A stretch of DNA of 64,000 bases from Ischnura elegans. Its lineage: Eukaryota > Arthropoda > Insecta > Odonata > Coenagrionidae. A program made the position numbers and the translations under genes. The DNA lies in NCBI RefSeq assembly GCF_921293095.1, contig NC_060248.1:131080972-131144971 (forward strand). Reading direction: 5' to 3'. Positions 1 to 11,439 of this stretch are shown in pieces (the first letter of the stretch is position 1; each line of letters starts with the position of its first letter). The notes under the pieces are model-generated. The model was not told the DNA's origin. It did no database searches and saw nothing but the letters and a program-made list of their open reading frames with translations.

Positions 1-103
1 TGATAAAGATGATAATTTTTTTTTCAATTTGCAAATGACATGTTCACATGTTGAAACCATTTTCGGTGTTGTGTAAAATACAGGGTGGAGAAAAATTGTC
101 ACG

Positions 104-450
104 AATATAAATCATTTTTCAAATCGAAGGTTGACTTTGATGTATCCGAGCGGTTGAATCGACTTCCAAATCGTTTCGTAATAATTTGTCCATATATTTA
201 TGGCCTGGTATGGTTTTTGGAGAAGGCGACCGACAGCTTAAGCCTGAATCACACGAGCATTTTATCCGTCATTTCCGAGTGATCAATCACTATCGCGATC
301 ACTAGGCGAAATGATCGTCGCCGGCAATTGTTTTTCCCGATCACGATCGCGATGAGGATTCCCATCGCTATTTTTCATCACTCGTCCGGTCGCTTTTTCC
401 GTCGCGAAAACCGTCACTAAAACCTCATATCAGCCAATCGGAACGCATTC
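104..450 (-). repeat. SINE tail joined to half of a MITE; inverted partner of 4885-5237
   Basis: Read on the minus strand, this stretch has the same order as 4885-5237: part of a MITE whose end reads CGTGTGATTCAG, a short TTAAGC junction, and then a SINE-like tail with GTCGGTCGCC followed by CATACCAGGCC. The MITE end is at about 243. The two copies have the same MITE-tail junction, so they are duplicates and not separate insertions. Similarity stops near 450, where the MITE is cut off. The small open frame at 85-282 lies inside this repeat and has no coding support. Confidence 0.75.
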
Positions 451-484
451 GCACTATAGCAGAACGCATTATATTCGTCGAGAG

Positions 485-1252
485 ATTTAACCCTGGATAA
501 CTGATGCCATTACGAAGCAAAATTATCAACGACGTTTAGGTCGAAAACGCTCCATTACCATTGTGTAGCATTTTTAAACTACATAAACTTTTTATTAAGC
601 GCTGCGATTGGCCGCGAGTTTGCTGTTGAGCTAGTGTGCTTGCCTTGGAACACATCGCGATATATACGGCAGGAAAAGCATTCGAGAACTTGAGTTGTCT
701 AAAGCATCCGGCGAAACGGCAAACTCGCGACCGATCGCAGCGCTTGGCTAAAAGTTTATGTAGTTTAAAAATTATTCGTTGTCAACCTAAACATCATTGG
801 CAATTTTGATTATTAATGGCATCAACCAACCATGGTTAAAATTTCATGACAACATTTTTCTACGCACTCTCTATTTAATGTGGAAATTTTACCATTTTTA
901 TATTTAAATAACGATACAAAAGTTTGTGTGGTATAAAATGGTTCGTTTTCAACGTAATCATCATTGGCAATTTTGATTTATAATTGCATCAGCCATCCAG
1001 GGTTAAAATTTCGTGACAAAATTTTTCTACGCACTGTCCATTTACTGTGGCAGTTTTACCATTTAAACATTTTAATATCGAAACAAAAGTTTATGTAGTT
1101 TAAAATGATTCGTTTTCAACGTAAACATCATTGGTAATTTTGATTATTAATGGCATAAGCCAACCAGGTTTAAAATTTCGTGACAAAATTTTTCTACACC
1201 CTGCCTAATTATTGTGGAAATTTTACCATTTTTATATTTTAATATGGATATA
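485..1252. repeat. Foldback element with a 168-bp tandem repeat in its right arm
   Basis: The left arm (about 485-623) is inverted relative to about 719-850. Both carry the GCAAACTCGC and AAGTTTATGTAGTTTAAA motifs. From 750 the right-arm sequence is repeated head to tail three times, starting at 750, 918 and 1085 (units of 168 and 167 bp). Each unit runs from AAAAGTTT through CATCATTGG and AAATTTCGTGACA to a T-rich end. A related element is at 44441-45180. Nothing in it codes. Confidence 0.75.
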
Positions 1253-1255
1253 CAT

Positions 1256-1945
1256 TTGGTTAGAGGAGACACTGTTTTAATGACACCTCGCTTGATTACA
1301 CAGGCCAACAATGAAAAAACTTTTATTGAAAATACCTTATTCATATGTTTTTTAAGTTGCTGAATCCAAATGCGATGGTTTTAAAGTTGTATCACCCACC
1401 ATTTATTCACATTTTACAGTTAAATTTATGAAATCAAGCAATATTTGTAGAATTTAACAGCTTTTTTAAAGTTATAATAAAATTAAAAGTAGGTCTAATG
1501 AACGAAGATAATGGGGGATTACTGTTGGTACTTGACCGAGAAGTCCAGCAAGCGATTCATCGCAGAAAAAGCTACACAAGAAGCTTTAAGGAAAAAAGGG
1601 AAAGTAAATGTAGACCAAATCCAGTCGACAAGTGAACCCTGTATTATCACGCTATAGGAGATACAAAAAATTTTATCACGATGTAGTGAACAGTAAATAC
1701 AAACAATTTTATGATGTAACACAGTGTTTCATTGATTTCCCTATATACCGTATAAGGGTATTAGACTTAAATATTAAAATACATTATGCTTGGAAACTAT
1801 GGGTGATACAAAGAAACTAAGGCCAGGTTTAGATTCGGCACATAAAAATCTGTAAAGATGAGCTATTAAAATAAGTTTTCAAACAAAATTTGTTTGTTGG
1901 CCTGTGTTATTTTGACTGATTCCTTCACGTCGGAGTTTTCCCGAG
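1256..1945. other. AT-rich unannotated stretch
   Basis: Only short overlapping open frames on both strands are present. I see no repeat, domain or RNA signature. Confidence 0.5.
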
Positions 1946-1949
1946 CAGC

Positions 1950-2440
1950 TGACGGTGGGTGTGTGCATGATGGCACTTCCGTCCCAATGCACGTGGCGTT
2001 CCCTTCAACCCCCTCCGCCCATATCCCTCTCCCGCTTTTGACGGCGGCGCCGCATGGCACGGGGGCACTTTCCGCGACTTCCCCTGGCGTCGCGGCGGGG
2101 GGCTGCTACTCTAGGACAAGGAGGAGGTGGGGGGGCCGAGCGTCCGAGGCGTCCGGAGGGGAGGGGGGAGGTGAGGAGCACCCTCCCTCCCCTCCAGCGC
2201 ATTTGCCGTCGGTTGCCAGTCATCCGCTCGGGCAAGACCGAGCGAGACTGCACCGCGTGTGTGTCTCTAACTCTTAAGTGCGTGTTTTCTCCCGATCGTC
2301 TTCTGTCACGCACGGCGCTCAAGCTGGACCATCCAATAAAGAGGAGATCTCATGAAAGGCGTGGATAGGATAGCTGGACCCTCTCGTTGGCTGCTGGAAT
2401 CTGCTCCGATCCTCGTCGGCCGCTGATCTACGGGTGAGTC
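1950..2440 (+). promoter_or_regulatory. CpG-rich patch with candidate splice donor
   Basis: This is a GC- and CpG-rich island in AT-rich surroundings, with runs of G and C. Open frames occur on both strands at once, which is expected of GC-rich DNA and does not indicate coding. A good donor-like sequence, CGGGTGAGT, lies near 2430-2438. The patch could be the promoter and first non-coding exon of a plus-strand transcript. No TATA box or conserved protein was recognised. Confidence 0.35.
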
Positions 2441-2688
2441 TAGTCCGCGAATAGTCCAGCGAGAGGTGAAGGTGGCCGTGGTGTCGTCACGGTCGGAAGA
2501 TATTGCGAGTACTTGTCATCTATCTTTTGGTGAGGGTGTTGCCAAAATATTCCGACAACTCGATTTGACCCGAGTGGAGGATTCTGTATTCGCCCATTAA
2601 ATTAGCTGTCACCCAGCGTGTCTCACAAAATGGTCTTACAAGTGTCGTGACGAGAACCTGCGTTTAATTTGAATTCCTTCGGGAAAGT

Positions 2689-2955
2689 AATTGAGGGGGT
2701 GAGAAGCCAAGGGGTGCAAGCGATATTTTATTCTACACAGAGTTGAGTATAGAAATTAGACAAAGAAAACAAATTTGATCAACTAGATAGTTGGTAACGC
2801 ATTTGATTTTCTACGCTATGTTAGCACAAAATAGAGACTCATTCGTATCACTTGGCCAGCAAGTTTTTTAAAAATATTTCTTCCATAAATTTCTGTGCCT
2901 AACTCTGTTAGCAAAAGAATCACTTCTTCCCCTTGGCTACTCACCCCATCAATTG
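2689..2955. mobile_element. MITE with about 27-bp terminal inverted repeats
   Basis: The left end (GGGGTGAGAAGCCAAGGGG inside AATTGAG) is matched in reverse complement by the right end at about 2927-2955 (CCCCTTGGCT, then ACTCACCCC). A diverged relative at 52825-53051 has the same architecture and the same interior words (CATTTGA, GACTCA, CTAACTCTGTT). No coding capacity. Confidence 0.75.
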
Positions 2956-3407
2956 TAATAAGGGTTCTTAAGCAAATGTTATATTTTTATATAGAGACTC
3001 ATTCGTATCACTTGGCCAGCAAGTTTTTAAAAAATATTTCTTCCATCAATTTCTGTGCCTAACTCTGTTAGCAAAAGAATCACTTCTTCCCCTTGGCTAC
3101 TCACCCCATCAATTGTAATAAGGGTTCTTAAGCAAATGTTATATTTTTATATAGAGACTCATTCGTATCACTTGGCCAGCAAGTTTTTAAAAAATATTTC
3201 TTCCATCAATTTCTGTGCCTAACTCTGTTAGCAAAAGAATCACTTCTTCCCCTTGGCTACTCACCCCATCAATTGTAATAAGGGTTCTTAAGCAAATGTT
3301 ATATTTTTATATAGAGACTCATTCGTATCACTTGGCCAGCAAGTTTTTTAAAAATATTTCTTCCATCAATTTCTGTGCCTAACTCTGTTAGCAAAAGAAT
3401 CACTTCT
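2831..3407. repeat. 160-bp tandem array derived from a MITE
   Basis: Four units begin at 2831, 2991, 3151 and 3311, a spacing of exactly 160 bp. The last is partial and ends near 3407. Each complete unit is the right-hand part of the MITE at 2689-2955 plus 35 bp of its right flank (TAATAAGGGTTCTTAAGC onward). Units are nearly identical, so the amplification is recent or homogenised. Confidence 0.93.
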
Positions 3408-3728
3408 ATCATCTAGATGATTGAATCTATCGAATTCATGCCATACGTTGCGAGTGCAAACACTGTTGTAAACATTGGGAATAAATGAATCGCTCTACGC
3501 TCAAACCCGTGCTGCAAACGTAATTGAAAACCGATTCAAAAGTGAACAAGGTGACAGCGATAATCTCGCTTATATACGGAAGGAAATCTTCTCCATTGAG
3601 TTTGCTAGGACTGGCAGGGAGCCATGTGAACTCCAGGGCCAAGTGTGCACCATGATGCCATGAGATTATAACAGACATTGTTTTTGAAATAAAAATTGAC
3701 CGAGGTTTCTTGGACGAATATCTATAAC
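3408..3728. other. Unannotated stretch
   Basis: Opposed short open frames at 3436-3678 and 3475-3663 have no recognisable domain. Nothing else seen. Confidence 0.4.
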
Positions 3729-3890
3729 CTATACCACTTCTTTTTTTAAAGATAGCATCTTGGGCTTCGATGATTAATCTTTATCGTCAGGCGTAAATTA
3801 TTAACTAAATTCAAAGAACTTACACATGATGACCATTATCATTAATCATTGAAAACCGGGTCGCTTTTTTCAAAACAGAAGTGGTATTAG
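3729..3890. mobile_element. Small MITE-like inverted-repeat element
   Basis: The ends TACCACTTCTTTTTT and AAAACAGAAGTGGTA form terminal inverted repeats of about 18 bp around a non-coding core. A single similar end (TACCACTTCTTTTTT) occurs near 49273. No clear target duplication. Confidence 0.5.
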
Positions 3891-4590
3891 TGAGAGATAT
3901 TCAGCCAAGAAAACTTATAATGGAATACCACATAGTTTAACATAAGTTAATGAAATAAATCACTAATTTTCACTCAAATGTTTTAATAGTTATTTGATAA
4001 TTACTTTTTCAGTCCAAGTTATTGGAGGCAATAGTTAATAAATTTTAATCACGAAATATTGGAGCTATTTATTTTGACAGAATAAATCGCGGTTAGGATT
4101 CCGAATTTTAAGTATAGGTGCTCATTTATTTTTAATGAATATGGCATTAATTTATTGGGGGAAATAGTTATAAGTTCCTTGAACGAAATACTGTGGGTGT
4201 ATCATTAGACGGAATTATTCACGGTACTGTTTACGAACAGCTGATTGTGTATGTTGTGCCGTGAAAATTAGTTCCGGATTTTCCCCAGTAGCGGCTCTGG
4301 CGTGCTAGGAGTTTGCCTTGCGTATTGGTCGGAATGTTTTGGCAACACTACTCAGCCTACACAACCCTGAGTCGAAATATACGATTGAGCTGGAGGTATC
4401 TAAGAAACGACGCGTCGTTTCTTCGTCGCGACGTGGCGTTCTTTACGAGTGGTCGCAGAGATTTTTTCTACAGATTACCCGATCACTAGTTCAGTGATTT
4501 TGGAGCGCATTTCAAGACCAGCACTCCGTCCGTCGGATGGGACGTTTAAGATTTGGTAACATTGCCACTTCGCTCAGAGTTAACTAATGT
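3891..4590. other. Unannotated stretch with a perfect 22-bp palindrome
   Basis: No coding signal. A perfect 22-bp palindrome built from the half-site AAGAAACGACG is at 4402-4423. Confidence 0.5.
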
Positions 4591-4646
4591 CGACGCCGGG
4601 TTTCTCTCCACCCTTTCTTCTCCATCCGCCCCTCATGGCCTAAAGC

Positions 4647-5092
4647 CTGAATCACACGATCATTTTTTTTCGTCGCGAAAAATGGTCACTTGAGCGATCG
4701 CTTTCCTCAACGGGAAAAGCGATCGCTCTAGTGATCATTTTTCTGAATCACACGGTCCCTCCCGCCGTCGCTTATCGCATCACTTTCGATGCCACAGCTC
4801 GTTGTCATAGGACCCGCATAAAGTTTATCTATATCATTCCCACGTTTGTCAAACGTTGCGCTGCAATCGCTCCATACGGGCATGCGTTCCGATTGGCTGA
4901 TATGGGGTTTTAGGGACGGTTTTAGCGACGGGAAAAGCGACCGGACGAGTGATGAAAAATAGTGATTGGAATCCTCATCGCGATCGTGATCGGGAAAAAC
5001 AATTGCCGGCGACGATCATTTGCGAGTGATCATTCTAGTGATCGCGATAGTGATCACTCGGAAATGACGGATAAAATGCTCGTGTGATTCAG
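4647..5092. mobile_element. MITE with CTGAATCACACG ends, inserted in a SINE tail
   Basis: The ends CTGAATCACACGATCATTTT and AAAATGCTCGTGTGATTCAG are inverted repeats. The interior contains a strong hairpin at about 4693-4731 (GAGCGATCGCTTT and its complement). The flanks, 4600-4646 and 5093-5160, look like the two halves of a SINE 3' region related to 57380-57470. Single ends of the same family appear at 243 and 8877. Confidence 0.75.
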
Positions 5093-5254
5093 CAGGTTTA
5101 AGCTGTCGGTCGCCTCCTCCAAAAACCATACCAGGCCATAAATATATGGACAAATTATTACGAAACGATTTGGAAGTTGATTCAAACGCTCGGATACATC
5201 AAAGTCAGCCTTCGATTTGAAAAATGATTTATATTCGTTGGTAGTTAAATGTGT

Positions 5255-5600
5255 TTGGGCTTCTTCTTCTTGGGGGTGGTTGTGTAGTTTGTTCCGCCAT
5301 GGCCCGATTGGAGATATTGAGAATCATGGTCGCCAATGCGTCATTGGCTCAACAGCCGCGAGTTTTCGTGTGTTGTCGCGGTGACCCCCAAATAAACAAG
5401 TGGGAGGGGAGGTTGCCATGACTCCCCCCCCCCCCCCTCCGCTCTGATTCACTCGTCCCTCCCACCATAACGGCAGTCAGCTGTTCTTCGCGGTTTTCAA
5501 TGCCAGCCACTCCTCTCGGCTGGCCACGACCTAGGGTCGGAGTCGAGTCAGAGGCAGATGGTACTGCATGCCACGTGCAATATGAAGCCATTCCAGTCGC
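5255..5600. other. CpG-containing patch with a poly-C run
   Basis: Moderately GC-rich DNA with a 14-base C run at 5424-5437. The open frame at 5349-5657 on the minus strand has no recognisable domain and crosses the homopolymer. No promoter motif assigned. Confidence 0.35.
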
Positions 5601-6618
5601 TCGGCAATCCATATTATAAATGGGGAGGTATATAAAAATTGTGGTCGTTATCTCCAAGATGGTTGAGAAATTTCCGTGCAGGGCTACCTTTTCGGAGTAT
5701 CGCTGCAGTTGTAACTGTTAAATATTCTATGAGAAGAAGCGACCGGCAGGGGTTGCGAAGCGTTGCGCTCTTACCACGTTTTCACGAACTCGATATTTTG
5801 TCTGTTTTTGCTTTGGTACATCCAGACAAAATCTTCCAAATTTATCCCTCTTTCCGATTATCTATTGATTGAAAATTTTCAGGACTGGTCATAACAAGAT
5901 TACAAAGAATTCTTGCGCGATTTCTAGTTCTTCAGTGGCAATATGGGGTAAAATTTTCGACTATTAACATTTGTATGAATAGCTTAGTGGCAGCATTAAT
6001 TTTGTCGATTTAATTCTTCGCACTTAAAGGTGGCGTACTCTGGCGGAGTAAATATATGATGATAATTTTATATCACTCCTGTGTCAAATGCAAAGCGAAT
6101 GTTCACATCGTTTTTCGTTTTGAACATTTAGTCATTAATTGTCAAATTTAAGAATGGGGCCGTGGGCCAAGGCTAGGTGGCTGATTTTCTTCTTTTCATT
6201 TCCAATTACAACTTCAGTTTTTAAAATTTATTTTGCATGTTTTATGATACTTTACTGATAAACCCGCGATAACAATACTTTTCATATGATAATGGACCCC
6301 AAAAACTTGAACGTGCCGCAATATTATTATTTGTGGGGTTTTTACTTAAACGGATCCTTACTTGTTGAGTGGCTTTGCAATCTACTAGATTTATTTCCGA
6401 AATAATCAAGTAATAGTCAGCGGTAACCCGGAATCACCCGTATTTAACTGCTTATGCAATAATTTCAAGGAGGAAAAATTATTTAAACTCATCATAATAA
6501 AACAGTTGTAAACTACACACTTTCACAAGTTTTCTTGTATCTGCTCTTAACAATACTCAAAGATTAAGTATTTATTAGGAGGGCTTGGCAGGCGGAGGAT
6601 CCTAGCCTGGTGTAGGCT
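5600..6618. other. AT-rich unannotated stretch
   Basis: Only short random open frames. No repeat relationship to the rest of the window was noticed. Confidence 0.4.
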
Positions 6619-7285
6619 AATAGGGTAGTTTCCTTCATCAAAGAAAACGAAATGCATTGATTGCGATTCGTTACCCACCATTAGTGTATTCATAGTATAC
6701 AAATTATTTGGTTTTAGAAATCCCAGTTTAGACGAATGGCAATGGCCAATTTTAACCTCATTCGAAAAAAGCAAGTTTGGCGCCCATGTGATTCCACTCC
6801 ACGTGACGTCACAGGGACCTAGTTTCTATACGAGTAGATATAAGTTTTACATTGTTTGAGATTACCAATGCATGCATGAGGCACAGAGCTCAGGGAAACA
6901 TCTCTTAATAATCACACATTAAAAATACCTAAGTTCGGAAAGTTTTCCTTCGTTTGATAGGGGAATAATAATCCTTATTTAAGCCAAGCGCTACCTGCTA
7001 GCAGGATACTCAGCTACCTGCTAGCAGCCTGCGTCGTATCAGCGCTCAAGCCTCGCCCCAAGGTCACCTCGCACGCCTACAGCTGGAACCAGAAGTACGT
7101 CACACGGACTTTTCCCATCATTCCTACTTAGCCGTCGCGTTTTCGCGCGCTTGAAAGTTTTCGCTTCTCGTTTAATCGCGAAAAATAGATATCGTCATTT
7201 AAAAATCTGAAAGCGTGAAATGCGCACTACAGGAGTAATAACCTTTCGATTTAGGCAATAAAAATTAGTAGGAAACCACCCTATT
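6619..7285 (-). mobile_element. 670-bp inverted-repeat element, copy 1
   Basis: Bounded by AATAGGGTAGTTTCC and its near reverse complement GGAAACCACCCTATT. Three further copies at 10764, 25537 and 32822 are in the opposite orientation. The interior, conserved in all four, contains a CTGCTAGCAGGTAGC block, a CGCGCGAAAACGCGACGG block and a CACGTGACGTCA box. There is no transposase frame, so it is a non-autonomous DNA transposon of unassigned superfamily. Confidence 0.88.
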
Positions 7286-7735
7286 ATTTTCCTCATAAAA
7301 TATTTGCCGGTTTCTGTTTTGTTCTCAGTTAACCGGTTTCCTATTTGTTAAGTTTTATGAAGTGGGGCGATAAACAAACGAAGGAAGGTAGTACAACGTA
7401 ATCTGCGAAGTTTATTTTTATTACAACGAACGCCAATAACCAACTTACATCAACCTAATGATATTGAGGTGGAATACTTAGCATTATATTTTAGGCTCAT
7501 CGATCCTAGAATCGGTGCTATAAGACCACAAAGCATCAGTTGATTGGTATTTCTATAATGTGTAGTCCGAATGTATAAAGACAAAGTGCATAACACACAC
7601 TTACTCAACGTTCCCTCAATTTCATTTTCTACGGAACCAATTTTTTTCTCATAAATCGTAAATTTCCACGGAAATGCTTTTGAGAGGCAAATTAGTAGCA
7701 TCTAAAAATATCTTTTGTTTTAATTTGATCGTGAC
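7286..7735. other. Unannotated stretch
   Basis: Short open frames on both strands without recognisable domains. Nothing else seen. Confidence 0.4.
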
Positions 7736-7739
7736 ACAT

Positions 7740-7960
7740 GCAGAATTCATCTACACCTACGTGCTACCACACAAGCCGCCTCAACAGGCGTGTGGTAAGG
7801 GGTGTCAGCACACCAGCCATTTACAAATGATAATGAAACACGCATTTCACGAAACTCCTACTTATATTTACTAAAGTTCTTTATTGTTCGGGGGAATAAC
7901 ATATTACCATTCTTATCATTTGGGCAAAATATCTTTCTTAACTTGTTTAAATTTATTCTA
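7740..7960 (-). pseudogene. LINE 3' end, reverse transcriptase C-terminus (family A)
   Basis: On the minus strand, a decayed frame reads MLFPRTIKNF, the conserved FFPRTI motif near the C-terminus of many non-LTR reverse transcriptase ORFs. It stops and is then followed by the family's 3' untranslated region, including CACACGCCTGTTGAGGCGGC, and a TGTAGATG-type tail at about 7752. Related copies are at 27.8, 39.2, 47.0 and 48.2 kb (minus) and 20.2 and 30.6 kb (plus). The clade (CR1, L2 or Jockey-like) cannot be fixed from this piece. It is 5'-truncated, as is usual for LINEs. Confidence 0.68.
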
Positions 7961-9640
7961 CGAAAGGTTTGGAATAGGATACAAGGAATGGCCATTGAGT
8001 ATTTCGCTTTTGGGTATCTTTACAATCGTGTTTGACTTTCCATCGATCGCCTCCGCTGGTTTATTTGCTTTGTACCCTAAATAAGCATAAGTTCAGTATG
8101 AAGAGCTGCTAAAGACTTTGATACTTCGCGCTCGGCATTTTCTTGTGTAAATAAATATAACAAGAATTATTACATCATTAATTATATCATTGTGACGCAG
8201 ATGATATGATTTTGTACCCGCAGCATATCTTGAGCAACATTATGAACAATGAAATGAGAGACATGATTTGCGATGGGGATAGGTATATCCTTTTATATTT
8301 ATGGAAAATAATAGACCAGAATCAAAATTTTGTTGCAATTGCAATCGTAGTGCCATGTGTTACGTCTCGAGGCTTTTTCACAATATATTTTCTTTTCAGT
8401 CTTTACTTATATGGGAATGTCAGCATAAAAACAAAACCTACAATTTTCTTAATAATCTCCCCCAACATTTCCCCAAGAAAAACCTGGTTACCCAACGTAT
8501 CATTCATACATAAGTAAAATGTCAACATAACGAACATGATATAATTATGTGAACACAAACAGAATTTGATGAACGTTACCCATCATTATAATCCTACTCT
8601 TATTCAGGCTTACGGCTTTTATCCTAATTACTCTCCCTGTACACGTTAGAGGTAGGCGCCTGTTAGAGAGCCGTCGCGAAGTTTTCTTGAATTAAGTAAT
8701 TGCTATATTCGCGTATGACCTTCTAAGTAATTAACTCGCGAAATTAATTCTATAAGTGAATATTCGCGGAGACAAAATGAATTTTTGTTTGAATTGTGTT
8801 AAAATGCTTTGAAATGTGTACGTAAGTATATGTTTTAACTTCTCTCATGCACGCGTCTACTCATACGAATAGAGTCTGAATCACACGATGATTTTTCATC
8901 TACCCTCGAACAACGATGCGCTCATTAAGGCTGCTTGCTGGGTGGTATGTAGGTTTTTAGATATTTTGATGAATCACCATTCGTGAGTCGGCTATCGAGA
9001 GCATCAATTTTGATTTATTGAGTGTTACAGCTGCTCTTTTCCGCCCACCGTTCAATTAGTACGTCACTCTAAAATTAGGTGCGAACAATAGGCTTCGCCA
9101 GATGCGATCAGAAACTGACCTTCCTCCGCCAGCCAATAACCTGCGTATATAGGTTTCCCACTCATCAATTACCCGCTGTCCCGAGCTTCACATCCTCCGC
9201 CGACAACATCAGCACCATCTGTGTACACATGCCAAGCCATTGGGGAAGGCGAATGCAGGACGTCGATGTGTAGAAGAATGATTTACGCCCGAGATGAGAT
9301 TAGTTTGCACCCTGCCACTGGGTCGAATGTGATTAGTCTCGCCGTACGTGTAATCAGGGAAGAAAATTAAGAGAGATCGCATCTCTATTGCTCGAGCAGG
9401 TGTAATTGACGTTTTATTTCTTAAGTCTTCCACACTTAAGCTTCCATCTTGAGATTTTCAATTTCAGATTTTAGTTATCTTATATATATTTCAATATTTT
9501 AGCATTACTTATACACATGGCAGCATTAGCCTATGCCTTAAATACGAAAAATATATAAGGTGAATTTTTTAATACATGATCTTATACTGTCCTGGTGGAT
9601 CGTATTTACGATGTTTTCTCGATCTGTAGAACAGGTATAG
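7960..9640. other. AT-rich unannotated stretch
   Basis: No coding or RNA gene recognised. One isolated MITE end of the CTGAATCACACG family lies at about 8877-8900 (CTGAATCACACGATGATTTT). Small open frames at 8206-8517 and 9079-9433 overlap on different frames or strands and show no domain. Confidence 0.4.
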
Positions 9641-9656
9641 GTTTATAAATGCGGAC

Positions 9657-9688
9657 GTCTCGTTAGCTAAGACTGCCACCATCTTCAG
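9657..9688 (-). other. Degenerate hammerhead-like motif of a Penelope-type remnant
   Basis: The minus strand reads CTGAAGA, a stem-loop-capable stretch (GGTGGC paired with GCTAAC, one mismatch), and then GAGAC in place of the usual GAAAC. This is the spacing seen at the other candidate motifs in the window. Inference from pattern only. Confidence 0.35.
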
Positions 9689-9765
9689 GCCACGAAAGGA
9701 CTTATTTTTAATTCTGAAATTAAATTTTCTTATCGCTATTGTTTGCGGCGAACAGGTAGGTATTT

Positions 9766-10131
9766 ATGAAGGGTATGGTTATGCAAGAGTTTAAAGAAAT
9801 GGTTAGAATAGAGTCTGAGGTGGAGTTTTGCGCTTTACGGAGGGGGAACGTGAGAGGGCACTTAGGAGGGAGGACGAGAGAGAAGTGGAGGACTTTGAGA
9901 TGTGGGTGTTTAGAAGAATGGAGGAGAGGAGAGACAGGTGAGATAGATGAGATGCGGAGGAGACAGAAGGTCTGGATGGAGCGAGTACTGAGCGGGGAGG
10001 GGATGTTGGAAACGGTGTTGGAGGGAAGAATGCAGGGTGAACGAGGGAGGGGAAGGAAGAGAATGGGGTTTTTAGATAAAATGAAAGTGAGATTTGAATT
10101 AGCCCTATGGCGGGATTTTTTCAATATGTAA
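9766..10131 (+). pseudogene. LINE reverse transcriptase C-terminal remnant (RTE-like type)
   Basis: Two frames together match the C-terminal tail of a widespread endonuclease-reverse transcriptase family. FEMWVFRRM is read from 9891, and after a frameshift a second frame has RRRQKVWMERVL, then GMLETVLEGRMQGERGRGRK and FLDKMK. The family pattern is a variable FEMW.RRM block, RRRR, GHVLRHDGLLKTVLEG and a basic GRGRPR tail. The shifted frame and loss of the GHV core show that it is dead. A second copy is at 56640-57060. Clade assignment is uncertain. Confidence 0.68.
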
Positions 10132-10139
10132 AAGATTTA

Positions 10140-10763
10140 AAGACCGGATCCTTACCTGTACCTAAAATACATTTTTTAAAGTATGAAATACAGGTAAATC
10201 CTAGTCTAAGCAATACGAGTCTATTCAGACGTTCAGGACTCACGGGAAATCACGAACGAATGCTTTATTTATGTAACTAATTATGGCTTGCCTTTCAAGA
10301 TTGAAAAATGAGAAGACATTTCAATTGAAAAGAATTGTAAATCTATGAACATGGTATTCTACCAGGCACAATTATGAAGGTAGCCTTCAGTAATTATTAA
10401 GGTATCCTTAAAAGTCATTTAATGATGCCTGGAGTAATAAAATTCGTTCAAAGTGGTGATTCCGAGAGCCAAGCACGAGGCTCAATGGTTTGCCACCGCC
10501 TTCATAGAGAAAGCACGTTTACGAAGGCCCTCTCCCCCTCAGGGATTTCCGTAATCAGGTGATGGTTTTTCGAGCGAGAGTTATGTGAATGTCGGCTATC
10601 GATCCACACAGACGCGGAAACAGAAACTTACCTGCGTCGGACCCCAACCGAAAGGCGAGGTCGTGACTCATCCATAATGCTAGTGCGTTATCGAGGCTTC
10701 GAATGGAAATGTAGGCACACAAGAAAACGCGGAAGGACTACGGGTAATTCATTATCACTGAAC
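10140..10763. other. Unannotated stretch
   Basis: No coding, RNA or repeat signal was recognised in this interval. Confidence 0.4.
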
Positions 10764-11439
10764 AATGGGGTGGTTTCCTATTATTTTTTCATTACCTAAA
10801 TCGAAAGATTATTACTCCTGGAGTACGTATTTCACGCTTTTAGATTTTTAATGACGATATCTATTTTTGGCGATTAAATGAAAACTGAAAATTTTCAAGA
10901 GCGCGAAAACGCGACGGCTAAGTATGAATCATGGGAAAAGCCCGCGTGACGTCATTCTGGTTCCCACTATTGCCGTGTGAGGTGACCTTGGGGCGAGGTT
11001 TTGAGCGCTGATACGATGCAGGCTGCTGGCAGGTAGCAGAGTACCCTGCTAGCAGGTAGCGCTTGGATTAAATAAGGATGATTAATACCTGTTAATACCC
11101 TATCAAACGAAGTAAACTTTCCAATCTTAGGCAGTTTTAATAAGTGATTATTAAGACATGTTTCCCTGAGCTCTGTGCCTCATGCATGCGTTGGTAATCT
11201 CAGACGATGTAAAACTCCTATCTACTCGTATAGATACTAGGTCCCTGTGACGTCACGTGGAATGGCATCGCATGGGCGCCAATCTGGCTTTTTTTAAATG
11301 CGGTTAAAATTGACATTCGTCTAAACTGGGATTTCTAAAACCAAATAATTTGTAAATTATGAATACACTAATGTTGAGTAACGAATCTCTATCAATTTCT
11401 TTGCCTTTTGTTTTCTTTGATGAAGGAAACTACCCTATT
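10764..11439 (+). mobile_element. 670-bp inverted-repeat element, copy 2
   Basis: Starts AATGGGGTGGTTTCC and ends GGAAACTACCCTATT. Contains the same interior landmarks as copy 1: GAAAGATTATTACTCCTGGA, the ACGCGACGG block, GCTAGCAGGTAGC and TGACGTCACGTG at about 11250. Non-coding. Confidence 0.9.

Noticed and set aside
2005..2368. Overlapping 100-127-codon frames in a CpG-rich patch
   Set aside because: Open on both strands with low-complexity Gly, Arg and Pro runs; best explained by composition.
9720..10124. 134-codon minus-strand frame
   Set aside because: It is the antisense of the LINE reverse transcriptase tail, whose purine-rich coding strand leaves the complement open.
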